DNA of 64,000 nt from SR1 bacterium human oral taxon HOT-345 (GTDB taxonomy: Bacteria > Patescibacteriota > Gracilibacteria > Absconditabacterales > Absconditicoccaceae). Every line of letters begins with the position of its first letter. The stretch's first letter is position 1. Made by a program: the position numbers and the translations under genes. Positions 20,400 to 30,574 of the stretch are shown here, one piece after another. Below the pieces are notes generated by a model, which saw only the letters and a list, made by a program, of their open reading frames with translations, did no database searches and was not told where the DNA came from. The stretch is from positions 558,001-622,000 of the forward strand of contig MPSQ01000001.1 of NCBI GenBank assembly GCA_003260355.1. The letters run 5' to 3'.

Positions 20400-21719
20400 A
20401 TGAAAACTCTGATTAAAAAGATCATTTGTTATGATAAACGATATCCTGTCTTCAAAAATTCAGTTTTTTATCATGTTTTTAAGAAAGCTCAGGCAAATAT
20501 TGCCACTTCACTCTATAGCAGTCCCGCAAATGGATTTTTCATCATCGGAGTGACGGGAACTAACGGGAAAACGACGACGGTCAATTTGATTCATAAAATC
20601 TTAAATGATAATGTAGCTCCAACAGTCGCAGTAAGTACTGCCGATTTGAGAATTGGGAATAAAAAAATCACCAATACCAAGAAAATGACCTCTCTAGATG
20701 TTTTTGATCTCCAATCTCTCCTCTCTACTGCGAAAAATAATGGTTGCAAGATTGCGGTTTTAGAGGCTTCTTCTCAAGGATTGGATCAACAAAGATTTGC
20801 AGGTATTGACTTTGATATGGCAGTTTTGACCAATATTACACATGATCATTTGGATTATCATGGGACAATGGAAGCTTACGCTGCAAGCAAAAAATCACTT
20901 TTTAAGAATGTACTTTCCAATACTAAACAGAATAAATTCTGAATCTTCCCTTCTGATGATAGTTATGGAAGGAAATGGTTTGAAGAAATGCCGTTTGACA
21001 AGAAGATCAATTATTCTCGTCAGGCTTCTTCTATTTTGAAAGCAACTCAAGTCGTAGAATATCTTGATCATACAGAGTTTGTCTTTTCGTATCTTTGAAA
21101 ACTCTATCGTAGCTCTACAAAGCTTCTTGGTGCCTACAATGTAAACAATGTACTCGCTGCAATTGCCGTAGGTATTGATCTTGGCTTAGAAGTCTCAACT
21201 ATCCTCAAGTCTACAGAAGCTTTTGATGGTGTCGATGGTAGGCTTCAGAAACAGGAAATCAATGGAGTAAGCTATTTTGTAGATTTTGCACACACTCCAG
21301 ATGGATTAGAAAAGACTTTGAGCTTTTTAGCTGGTCAAAAATGAGAAAAAAAGCTGATTACCGTCTTTGGTTGTCCCGGTAATAGAGACAAAGAAAAAAG
21401 ACCAGTAATGTGAGAAATCGCACGAAGGTATTCAGATGTAGCTATTTGTACTGATGATGATCCTGGGACCGAGAACAGACTGAAGGTTCTTGATGATCTG
21501 AGTAAGCCAATTCAGGAGAGGCTTCTTGCTGATGGAAAAAGTTCCTACATTATCCCAGAAAGGCAATATGCGATCCAATTTGCTATGGATATTGCACAAC
21601 CTGGAGATATTGTGCTCTTGGCTGGTAAAGGACATGAACAAGTTCAACTTACTAATTTTGGGAAGAGAAAACGAAATGATAGGACTGCCCTACTAGAACT
21701 TGCAAGATCAGCGAGATAA
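20400..21719 (+). CDS. murE: MurE-like UDP-MurNAc-dipeptide ligase
   Basis: ATP-dependent addition of the third stem-peptide residue in peptidoglycan precursor synthesis, cytoplasmic. The 439-residue frame runs from ATG 20400 to TAA 21717 across several TGA glycines. Motifs are IGVTGTNGKTTTVNLIHK (P-loop), LEASSQGL, LTNITHDHLDYHG with the Mg/ATP histidine, LGAYNVNNVLAAIA, VDFAHTPDGLEKTL, VFGCPGNRDKEKRP and LAGKGHEQ. The amino-acid selectivity motif, DNPR in diaminopimelate-type MurE, reads DDPGTEN, so the added residue may be neither meso-DAP nor plain lysine. The N-terminal uridine-binding domain is short. No other mur genes are adjacent. Confidence 0.9.
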
Positions 21720-21755
21720 TAAGCGGAATTTACACGCACAGAAAACTTGCCAATT

Positions 21756-22814
21756 TTATACCATACTCTCAGCCATTCGATTGATTTTAAAGCCTTTCTT
21801 GGAGAGCTGGAGTTTTGGGTAAACAATATCCATAAAATTCCTCACTTCCCTGCCTTTAATGACTACATTATACCTATATTTTCCAAAGATTTTGTAAATT
21901 AATGGAGGTGTCGTATAGATTTCTAGGTCGTCAAGCTGATACTTCTGCTGAAGATAAAGTAGCTCTTTGTATAGCTGATCTACCTTATTGAAAAGCTTTT
22001 GCTCGATTTCATCTTTGTAGAGGATAAGGCACAACTCTCCAAATGGTGGATAGGAATATTGCTTACGAAAGAGGTTTTCAACAGCAAAAAAATCAGATTT
22101 TTGCATTTTACAAGCACTACGGATACTATGATGATCGGGATTCCTTGTCTGAACCAGGAAATTTTGACAATGATGTTTGCAGAATGCTTCATAAAGAAAG
22201 TAAAAATTTTTCTCGCTTGCATTATAATCAGGGATATTAAGCCCGATATCTGCATCCAGAATCACAAGCAAATCTAATTTCCAACCTTGCATTGGCGTCG
22301 TCAAAAGAGAAGTTCAAATCAGGATTGGATTTTTTCCTTGCTGAGTAAATTCAGAGAGTTGAGCCTTGAATTTTTGGATTTTATTGGGAGATCTTACAGT
22401 TTCGGACTCAATAATCAGACTCTCTGCTCCGTATTCTTCTTTGAGTAACTGAGCGAGCTTTTGGGTGCCCATCCCATATTCTCTTATTTCTGCACTTCAA
22501 CAGTTTTCACACTTTTTGGGAAAAGTATATTGTTTTTTGCAGATATGACAGATACCAAGCTTCTCCCCACTCGGCAAAAGATGATAATTCACAGCAACAG
22601 AACAGCGATCGCACTGCGGAATATGACCGCAATGATGGCAAATTACGCCTGCGTGATAGCCTTTTTTATTGATGAGGATTCAGATTTTTTTGTTGGTCCT
22701 TAGGTATTTTGCAAGCCCCTTTTCAAATAGTTCAGAAAAATTCTGGTTGAGCTCTTTGGTCATATTTACCAGGTAGATTTTTTTTTCTCCATGATCAAAG
22801 AGTTCGTAGTTCAT
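21756..22814 (-). CDS. priA: PriA-derived protein lacking helicase motifs
   Basis: 352 residues versus about 730 for PriA. It keeps the C-terminal part: GILINKKGYHAGVIC, then the zinc-binding cysteines (CHHCG, CDRC, CHICKKQ, CENCGS), REYGMGTQKLAQLL, ILIGTSLLTTPMQGWKLDLLVILDAD, and the PriA tail QYSYPPFGELCLIL. The N-terminal DNA-binding and first helicase domain (Walker A/B) are absent. The AGRAGR region of motif VI is also replaced (LYEAFCKHHCQNFLVQT). Upstream in frame there is a TAG five codons before ATG 22814, so the short start is real. It probably cannot act as a helicase; a zinc-fold scaffold for replication restart is inference. Confidence 0.85.
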
Positions 22815-22946
22815 AATTGGAAAAATCTATTAGAATAAAATCTTTTTGATCGGAAATGAGATGAATCAGTTTTGAGGCTTTTTCAAGGATTATAGGTAGC
22901 GATTTAAAAAACTAATGCAATAGTATTTCTCTTTTTTCGTTTGAGC

Positions 22947-22975
22947 TTGAAAAACGCATCTGATTTCCTTATACT
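22947..22975 (+). promoter_or_regulatory. Promoter of ssrA
   Basis: TTGAAA (22947-22952), 17 bp, TATACT (22970-22975), 12 bp before the tmRNA 5' end. Confidence 0.75.
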
Positions 22976-22986
22976 TTGTGGGTTAT

Positions 22987-23366
22987 GGGGGTGACCTTGG
23001 ATTTGATGAGAGGAATCCGTACCCATTGCAAGCCATTGCTCGATGATCGCTGAGCATAAACTCGGTCAAACCAAAAATGCTAACGCATGAAAATCTCTTC
23101 TTAAGAGAGCTGAACTTGTAAAGGCTTACGCTTAGTAATCTTTCAAGCCAGTTAAAACTAACCTTGTCTCTTGACTCCTGCTAGGAGCAAGGCCGATTTG
23201 AGCAGGAAACCAAAACCTTGTGTTGAAAAAATTGAAGAATTGAGTTTGTTACTTTTCTCCTTCTCCCCTCAGCATAAGGCTAAAAAATTAGGTTAAAAAG
23301 CTAACTATAATGGTAGAAAGCGGTGAGTATGCCTTTTAGACCGGAGTTCAATTCTCCGCACCTCCA
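22987..23366 (+). ncRNA. ssrA: tmRNA (one-piece)
   Basis: The 5' end GGGGGTGACCTTGGATTTGA pairs with the 3' acceptor strand CACCTCC (23359-23365). The T arm is CGGAG-TTCAATT-CTCCG. The discriminator A is followed by AAG, so CCA is not encoded. The tag frame reads KNANAG...LVKAYA and stops at TAG-TAA. Its sixth residue is encoded by TGA, meaning the proteolysis tag itself depends on UGA=Gly. tmRNA rescues stalled ribosomes together with SmpB, whose gene is not in the window. A stable terminator follows. Confidence 0.93.
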
Positions 23367-23398
23367 AAGACGGAGATTTTGGTCAAAAAATAGAGTTA

Positions 23399-23451
23399 AA
23401 AGTCGCATTTATACTGGCATCTTGGGGTGTTGTAAATGTGACTTTTTTTGA
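23399..23451 (+). terminator. tmRNA terminator
   Basis: AAAGTCGCATTTA (23399-23411) pairs with TAAATGTGACTTT (23433-23445), followed by T residues. Confidence 0.8.
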
Positions 23452-23600
23452 ATATAAAAAAGCTGTATTTATTACAACACCAGGTATTAACTGTATTATT
23501 TCTGGGTGTCCGCTAGATCGCAGTTTATATGTAGCCTTTTAGACTTCATTTAATTTTTCCCCAGGTCTAAGAATGAAGCAAGACCAGAGATGTTTCATTT

Positions 23601-25931
23601 TTAATTGCTATCCGTTCAATAAAATGAATTTAAACTATCTGATATTTTTTCTATAGAAATTTTATCTTCTAAGTTCCTCAAAAATTTAATATTTATAGCT
23701 TCTCGAGGATGATTCACTTCCCCATTTCTAATTAGAATTTTATCTTTATATTTTTTGATTAAATCTTTAATATCTCATCATTTAGATTTTACCAATTCTT
23801 GATAGATTTTTTTATAACATTCCTTTTGTTCTTCGTCTTGTTCTCAAAGAAAAAACTGTATAGGCAATTGTACATTACAAATCATAGAATATATTAACAA
23901 TAGAAGAGAGTTTTCTTCTCAGAATCGTTTTAATAATGGTAGATCCTTTCAGTCTCGATGTATCAGATCGTATAATAATATCCATAATGTTTCTATGAAT
24001 ACTTTGTCATCACAAGAAATATTAGATGGAATTTTCAAGAATTTTTTGGTTAAGTTCAAAATAGAGGCTTCTTCATTATTTACTATTTTAGAATTATTTA
24101 CTATTTCAGATGGAGAGAAACTTTCAATTAGCTCCTCGAGATCTTTTTTATTTTCTTGCTTTGAGTAAGAATGAGTTCTAAGAATAAGATATAAGAACAT
24201 AAATTGATATACTATATCATCTTTCTCTTGAATTTCTTTTAATAACCCTTTTATCTTTTCTGATCGCTCTTTTTTTAGAGATCAATCTGGATCTTGAATA
24301 TTTACTATTGGAAAACTATTTATATCTGTAAACGTTCAAAAAAAATATACAGTAGCATTAATAAATCACTTTTCTCTTTCCGTATCTTTCCAATTATGTT
24401 TTCAAAGGAGGGAGAAATATTTTCTGATAATTTGAATATAGTTGTCAAAAAAATTGCTAAAAACTCAGTGATCGTCTTTACTTCTATAGTTAGAAATATT
24501 CTGAATAATATCGTACATTATTGATGAGGTATAGGTATGTTCAAATGGAAAAAATAGTCTATTGACTATTTGCGGAAATCTATCAATATTATCGAAATTA
24601 GGCTTTTCTAATTTTTCCAAAATAGAGGTCCTCCAAGAATCAAGAATATAAATTGAAAAAGACCTAGAATCATTTTGATTACGTATTAACTTTTCTATTA
24701 AATTACATTTATCTTTTCAAGAGTTAGCTAAATTAAGATCTTTGAAAATAAAACTATGTTTATCTTTTATTTCTTTTACTTCGAGGTCTTTTGGACTCAA
24801 TTCTTCAGACCAGCTAAGGTTCTTTGAATAATAAAATTTTAAATCAGATAAGATGGACGTTTCTTTTTCATATACCGATTTTATATACAAATATAATGAG
24901 AATATATCAATCCGGTTACTTCCAGAATAAAAATAGGAGTTTATACTTTCTTCTGGAATAATATCATTATATTTCTCTAAGTTTTCTTTTGCTTTATTTA
25001 TATTTTGTTGAAACTTTTCTAATATTTCTTTTTTTAGAAATAATAAATCTCTTATTGTTACGGCTATATCTTTTTCTTTAAGTGAATCACATAGGTTTCT
25101 ACATAAATACCGTGTTTCGCGACTTTCCTTATTATCCTTAATTTCTATAATCGAATTGGCTAGAAAGGTTGTTAGATTCTCATACGTAGTATCGTAAATA
25201 TCAATTTGACTATCACGAAATTTATTAAAATATTGATAAAAATTAATGCCTTTTTCTTCCTGACGATCTCAAAGATAAAAATTATTCAAATAGTTAGAAT
25301 CTGCAGAATATAAACAGATCAAATTAGGGGCAGATTTATCTTTATCTTCCTTTTGTATACTTGTTAAATTTTTTAGTAAATTTAATATTTTCCCAATATT
25401 TAATAAATCTTTCTTTTCTACTCTATCAATATCATCAATGACAATTACTACGAAATAATCTTTATAAGTAGTTTTTAGTGAGTTATTAATACTCTCAAGA
25501 ATATCTTGTACATTCTCTGATGGTGAATTAAAAAATTTAAAAAGTAAATTAAAGTAAGTATTCCCTGTTTCACTTCCTAAGACTCTTAACAGATTAGATT
25601 TATAGCCTTTTAAATTTGGATCATACTTTTTAGATAATAACTCTCAAATAAAAGTATCTAAAAAATGAGAATAGATTGATTTTGTTGTTTCTAAATTTCG
25701 AGGAGAAAAATCTATACGAATAAGTTTCTTCTCTCATAAGTAATCTTTGTTTAAATAATTTAATATTTCTTCTATGAAAAAAGTTTTACCAGATCCCCAC
25801 AATCAAGTAATAAAATTCATTCCCGATTTTATTGTATATTTTCCTTTTTCTTCATCTTGTTCTAATAATTGATACTCTATATAGTCCTTTATTATTGGAG
25901 AGAGATTTAAGCAATCATCAATTTTATTCAT
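23601..25931 (-). CDS. KAP-family P-loop NTPase
   Basis: A continuous 776-residue frame exists only if TGA is sense: about a dozen TGA codons occur, including the first Gly of the Walker A segment (FITGLWGSGKTFF, about residues 41-53). Walker B is VVIVIDDIDRVEKKDLL, the KAP form with a double Asp and a following DR. A long helical C-terminal half follows. KAP NTPases often sit at the membrane; here no helix interrupts the NTPase, but the overlapping upstream gene encodes a membrane protein. The region is much more AT-rich than its neighbours and lies just behind ssrA, a common integration site. A phage-defence role is inference. The end is TAA 23601. Confidence 0.8.
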
Positions 25932-26403
25932 TCTTTGCATCCGGTAAAGAAAATAAAAAACAGATAAATCGTAACATAACAAATCTTAAAAAAAAACACC
26001 AATGAAAATTTAAGTATATCCAATGAAAATTTAAGCAAAATTTTTTCAAGAATACTGTTTCGGAAATTGTTGCCCAAGTTCATGAAACAGAATATGATAA
26101 AAATATCTGATATTGATAGGTGGTATATATTGAGACAAAAATTGAAAAGATAAATATAATTAATCAAAATCGGAAAAGGATCCGTCATAAAACAGACCTA
26201 TTGTTCCAAAGATATTTAAGTTTTTTCCATAATAAAATTAAGACTAAAATAATAATCGTAATTAATCCAACACACTGAAAATTTGTTAAATTTAGATTAA
26301 CAATGTCTATCTTAAATGATAATAGAAATAGTAATGTGGTAGAGAATAATAATGCGATAAATCCATCACGATTATTAGCGATGAAAGTTTTAAACTTTTC
26401 CAT
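25924..26403 (-). CDS. Membrane partner of the KAP NTPase
   Basis: 159 residues with three strongly hydrophobic segments: about 15-31 (GFIALLFSTTLLFLLSF), 44-58 (VGLITIIILVLILLW) and 80-95 (GLIIFIFSIFVSIY). Polar stretches separate them. The frame crosses TGA at 26185 and ends in TAA inside the KAP start region, so the two genes overlap by 8 bp and are translationally coupled. Under the standard code the TGA at 26185 would overlap an ATG (26188) in another frame and mimic a two-gene ATGA junction. That second frame is rejected here. No family recognised; a membrane anchor or pore for the KAP ATPase is inferred from the coupling. Confidence 0.6.
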
Positions 26404-26548
26404 GATTAATAAAAAAAACTCAATAAAGAATTATTTTATTCATATTTTTTTAACCAGTGTTTCAAGGTATGTTATTATTTATAAACTTTATGTATCATTC
26501 CACGATACTTATTTCTTCTATGGATTTACCAAGTTTTGGGCCAAGAGA

Positions 26549-27175
26549 TTATTTTTTTTCGCAAACGAGTAAATGACCAGTGATTGTCTTAGCATCACAA
26601 ACATCATAAAGAGGCATAATCCCCGAATGGAATCAGCTTTCTTCTGCCGTTTTTGCTAATTCTTGGATCGTATGAGGGAATTGCTCAATTTTAAATTTTT
26701 CTCCGTTAATTGTCCGAGTAAAAAGCCTTCTCTGGAGAAAATGACCGATCAAAAGTTGCCCCTCTGGCTGCAAAATACGATAAGCTTCAGCGAAAAAATG
26801 CTCAGTATTTTCGATATGCTCCAAGAGAAAAAAAGCTGAAAGGAGATTGAACGATTCGTCTTCAAAGGGTCGGTCTTTCTCTAAATCACAAACGACTTTT
26901 TTGATTCTTCCAGGATGCTTGGAGAGAAGCTCTTTTGCACAGTCGCAGGCAATGTATTCATCAGGATTGATGACTTTGAGCTGATCATACATTCTCCCAT
27001 CCCCTGCTCCGAGATCCAAGATACGAAACCCGTTTCTCTCTCTAGGGACAAATCTCCTAAAATCCAAACTATAAAATGAATTCAGATGAGGTCGATATTT
27101 TTTATATTCATCTTTGGTACGGTTATAGCCCTCCTCTGGAATAAGAAGTTCTACATGTTTGCTATCATAGGTCAT
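26549..27175 (-). CDS. SAM-dependent methyltransferase (class I)
   Basis: 208 residues ending in TAA after one TGA glycine (26633). The SAM-binding core is recognisable: motif I ILDLGAGDGRMYDQL (residues 51-65), an acidic loop after strand 2 (YIACDCAKELL), motif IV DLEKDRPFEDESFNLLSAFFLLEHIEN, and a post-motif EAYRILQPEGQLLIGHF. This is the Methyltransf_11-type pattern. The substrate cannot be read from the sequence. It is the last gene of an operon running from ftsW (30392) with gaps of 6-27 bp. Confidence 0.82.
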
Positions 27176-27202
27176 GCATCGATTTTTTATTACTAAATCT
27201 GG

Positions 27203-28093
27203 CTAAAAAAGCCCTAACTGCTGAGGTTGCTCAGTTTTTTTCTTTTCTTCTTGTAAAATCTTCTGTAGATTCTTGAAACCTCGTTTCTGGACAAGAATCT
27301 CCTCCCATTTTGCGAAGTCTATACTTAATTTCATCTTTTCTAAAGGATAGTCCTGAAGCTCAGGCACCTGCATCAGCAGAATAAGTTCCTTGGAAAAGAA
27401 GGCATCCTCCTTTCAGTTGATCAGTTTTTCTTTTATTTCACCTTGGATTTCATCAAGATGAGTATAGATTTGCTCTATTGTTCCGTATTTTTTGATCAAA
27501 TCGGAAGCTTTTTTGGGTCCAATCCCCGCAACTCCTTTGACATTGTCTGCGGCATCTCCAATCAACGCCAAATAATCGACAATTGACACGGGAGCAAAGC
27601 CAAACTCTCTCTCAAAATCGGGGATTCTCGTGGTGATATGTTTGAGAGGATCGGTTACGACGAGATTTGGAGCGAGGAGCTGTTTTAAATCCTTATCAGA
27701 ACTAAAAACCTGAACCAAAAGATCAGGATTCTTCTGATGAAAAGAAGCTAAAGTCCCAATACTATCATCTGCTTCATAGCCAGGAGCCGTAATCGTAGGA
27801 ATCCCGAGCTCGGAAACCAACTCCATAACTAAAGGGATCTGAGCTTTGAACTCATCTTCCAGCTTCGTTCTATTTGCTTTGTAGGCTTCATACTTCTCTT
27901 TTCTCTTGGTTTTGATGGGAGAATCCCAGCAAATCACAAAATATTCCGGCTGTTCAAAGAGGAGTTTCAGCATCATACGGATAAAACCATAGATTACATT
28001 CTGATTTTGCCCTTGGGCATTGATCATCGGAGGGAAAGCATACCAAGCTCTAAAGAGAAAGCCTGATCCATCAACGAGTGAAAGGGTTTTCAT
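27203..28093 (-). CDS. 5'-3' exonuclease (Pol I N-domain type, standalone)
   Basis: 296 residues. The frame reads through TGA 27413 to TAG 27203. N-terminal nuclease signature: LSLVDGSGFLFRAWYAF, FVICWDSPIKTKRKEKYEAYKANR, APGYEADDSIGTLA, VQVFSSDKDLKQLL, and the helix-hairpin-helix LIGDAADNVKGVAGIGPKKASDLIKKYG. These hold the metal-binding acidic residues of the FEN/Pol I 5' nuclease family. There is no polymerase domain, so it is a separate flap or RNA-primer nuclease. It starts 6 bp after the preceding gene and is likely part of the ftsW operon. Confidence 0.92.
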
Positions 28094-28099
28094 TGCTAT

Positions 28100-28996
28100 T
28101 TAATACTTAATAAACTTGAGACGGTGTGTTTTTAGCTGATTCAAGACCGCATCTTTCGCTTGTATTCAAGAGCATTCTTCAGAGGCAATAAAATCCAAAA
28201 GCTGATCTTTGATTTCGAGCTGCTTCTTCTCAAAATTTTCTAATGAAAAAGGTGAATCAGACTTTTTCTCATTCCACCGTTGCACGAAAAGTCCGAGCAA
28301 TTCGGCGTCATTGGTAGAAAACTGGAAAGTAGTTTTCCTTCCCTGAGCGATAGTTCCAAACGTAGCAAACAATCCCAAGCTCTGTAAACGGGAAAAACAC
28401 TCAGCAAAGAGCTGTTCTAAGTTGTTTCGGATAGAAAAGAGCGGAATATGTGCTTTGGCTGAGAAAACCTGTCAATCTTTGTGCTCCAAATGCCCATACA
28501 TTCGGATTAGTGCGAAGAGGAAGCTGAGGATTTCTTCATCGGACTGCGGAGCTTCCCAGTGCTTTGTAAGTCAACGGATGATCACCCCTTGGGCTTCCTT
28601 GCTAATCGTGCAGTTTATTCAAAACATTTGAGAGCTCTCTTTTTGGAGCTTCTCAGTATCTTTTGAGAAAAAAGGCAGAAACCGATACCTCTCCCCTGTT
28701 TCCTCATTAAATCAAGAAAACATTGCAAGCGTCCTCTCCAGCATGGAGATATTAAGCTTGTATTCTGGAAGCGGCTGATCTTGGAGATAGCAAACCTGCA
28801 TCCCTTCTCCTAAATTCTTGAGGTTCATTAGCTTTCGTTGCCTCTTGTGATAGACAAGAATCCCCTTATCATAGCTTGAAATTTGGTAGCCGGAGAGCGA
28901 AAAACGATACTCCTTGAGCTGAGGGATATTCGGATTCTCAACACAGAGTAAATGATGCTGGTCAAAAGTAAGGTGCATAGCTATCAACAACGACAT
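28100..28996 (-). CDS. Hypothetical protein in the ftsW operon
   Basis: A 298-residue frame assembled across five TGA glycines and ending in TAA. No signal peptide or membrane helix. The N-terminal 90 residues look like a beta-rich domain (FDQHHLLCVENPN, YRFSLSGYQISSYDKGILVYHKRQ). The rest is mixed helical with several Cys and His residues but no metal motif I can name. It starts 10 bp after ftsW and ends 6 bp before the exonuclease. The size and the position beside a nuclease would fit a DNA-repair accessory such as RecO, but the similarity is too weak to assert. No family recognised. Confidence 0.6.
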
Positions 28997-29006
28997 AAAA
29001 TGGCAA

Positions 29007-30392
29007 TTATTTCCCTCTGAGGATCTTGTAGAGTAAGGTAAGTTCTATCAGATTGATCATCAGTGCAGTCCCACCATGACTAATGAATGGTAAAGTAAGT
29101 CCTGTATTTGGGAGGATCTCGAGATTTACTCCAACATGGACGAAAACCTGCACAATGATCAGCGAAATAATTCCGACGGCAAGGGTTTTGAGCTGGGGAT
29201 CTCTTACTTGATCGAGTTGCTTTAGCACGGTGAAGAAGAGCCCAATATAGAGAGCAAAGAGGATCATGTTCCCGATAAATCCGATCTCTTCTGAGAACGC
29301 AGCAAAGATCATATCAGAATAGGCCTCTGGTAATTGCCCCATTTTTTGGAGCCCTTTCCCGTAGCCCTGCCCTCGAAAGCCTCCTCCGCCAATGGCGATG
29401 ATTCCCTGCTGGTTTTGTCGGCCATCTTTTTTGGAGATTTCCTTTTTGGCTTCCTCATCGGTGGTGAAAAAGGTTTTAAGTCTGGTCAAGGCATAGTTGT
29501 CGGGATTCCACATACTGATGGTTCCTACTCCGATCAAGGCAATCACTCACGCAACACCAGCAAGCAGTCAGACTCTTGCGATTTTTAAGCCATTATACCA
29601 TGCCATGATCGTCCCGGTCAAAGCGAGAATGAAGAGCGTCCCCATGTCAGGAATCGCAAGGATCACCAAAAGAATAATCGCATTGATCAGAGCAAACTGG
29701 GTCAGGAACGGTGCTGATTTGATGACCTCTCTCCTCTTGGAAATCCAATAGGACATAAAAAATACGTATCCCAGCTTGAAAAACTCCGCAGGTTGCATAT
29801 TCGGGAGTCCAGGGAAGTCTACCCAGCCTCTCGCAGTTCCGTTTGTTGCCTTGATCCCGGGGATAAACACACAGAGCTGGAAGAGAAAAACCGCCACTGC
29901 AATCAGAATTGCTAGCTTTTTGTCCTTGAGTAAAGGGAGCGGGAAAATCAGAGTCAAGAAAACGACAATCAATGCTACCGCAAGATTCTTGATCTGACTG
30001 GAAAAATAGAAGTAGTTATTCTTTGCTTGGATCCTGGTTTCTTCGTTTGCTACGAGTTTTACCTCCTCGCCGGTCTCCGCCTCAATCGTCGCAAGCGTAG
30101 GCAAGACAGGGATTGCCGCTGGAGCCCCAGAACTTACCTCGGCTCAGGAAAGGTTGGACCCCGTCGTGTCAACCACAATCAAAGGTTCAGACTTTTGTAT
30201 GATTTTTTGTGTCGTTTTGAGGATAGTTTCATCGAGAAAGGTGTTGAACGCTTTGACGGTTTCGATATTTTGGATGATCGTCACCTTGAACCTCTGATCA
30301 AAAGACTTCCAAATACTTGTGCTATATACCGCAAACAGTCAAAATAGTGTCAACAATCCCCCGAAGATCCAAACTTTAAAAGCATTATTCAT
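29007..30392 (-). CDS. ftsW: FtsW/RodA/SpoVE-family glycosyltransferase
   Basis: Polymerises lipid II into glycan strands at the division site together with a class B PBP. The 461-residue frame crosses TGA codons and ends in TAA. The conserved SEDS segments are visible: GTARGWVDFPGLPNMQPAEFFKLG, IPDMGTLFILALTGTIMAW, FRGQGYGKGLQKMGQLPEAYSDMIFAAFSEEIGFIG, and NTGLTLPFISHGGTALMINL. Nine or ten helices are present. Unusually, about 105 polar residues (about 27-132) separate helix 1 from helix 2. It is the first gene of a four-gene minus-strand operon. Confidence 0.92.
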
Positions 30393-30516
30393 AATGTTGG
30401 ATTAGTGATGTAAGTTGGTGGTCTTACTTTTATGATTTTGGTGGGAGATTTCAAGAGAGAACGCTGATTGCTGTCCCGTATCGTCCTTGACATTGGAAGG
30501 GTTTAGGATTTTGAAC

Positions 30517-30544
30517 TTGAAAAATCAAGGGAAATGGGTATAGT
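30517..30544 (+). promoter_or_regulatory. Promoter of the thioredoxin-fold lipoprotein
   Basis: TTGAAA (30517-30522), 16 bp, TATAGT (30539-30544), 31 bp before ATG 30575. Confidence 0.65.
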
Positions 30545-30574
30545 CCCCGTAGTTTTAGTTTTTTTTTGAATGGA

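Noticed and set aside
22980..23600. Possible attL/attR direct repeat of the ssrA 3' end flanking the KAP cassette
   Set aside because: I could not find a second copy of the tmRNA T-arm/acceptor sequence near 26.4-26.6 kb, so integration at ssrA is only circumstantial.
25928..26188. Minus-strand frame with many Phe/Ile residues overlapping the KAP partner gene
   Set aside because: It begins at an ATG that overlaps a TGA of the other frame and would look coupled in the standard code. The 26403-25924 frame continues through that TGA, keeps membrane-protein composition and reaches the KAP start, so this is the shadow.
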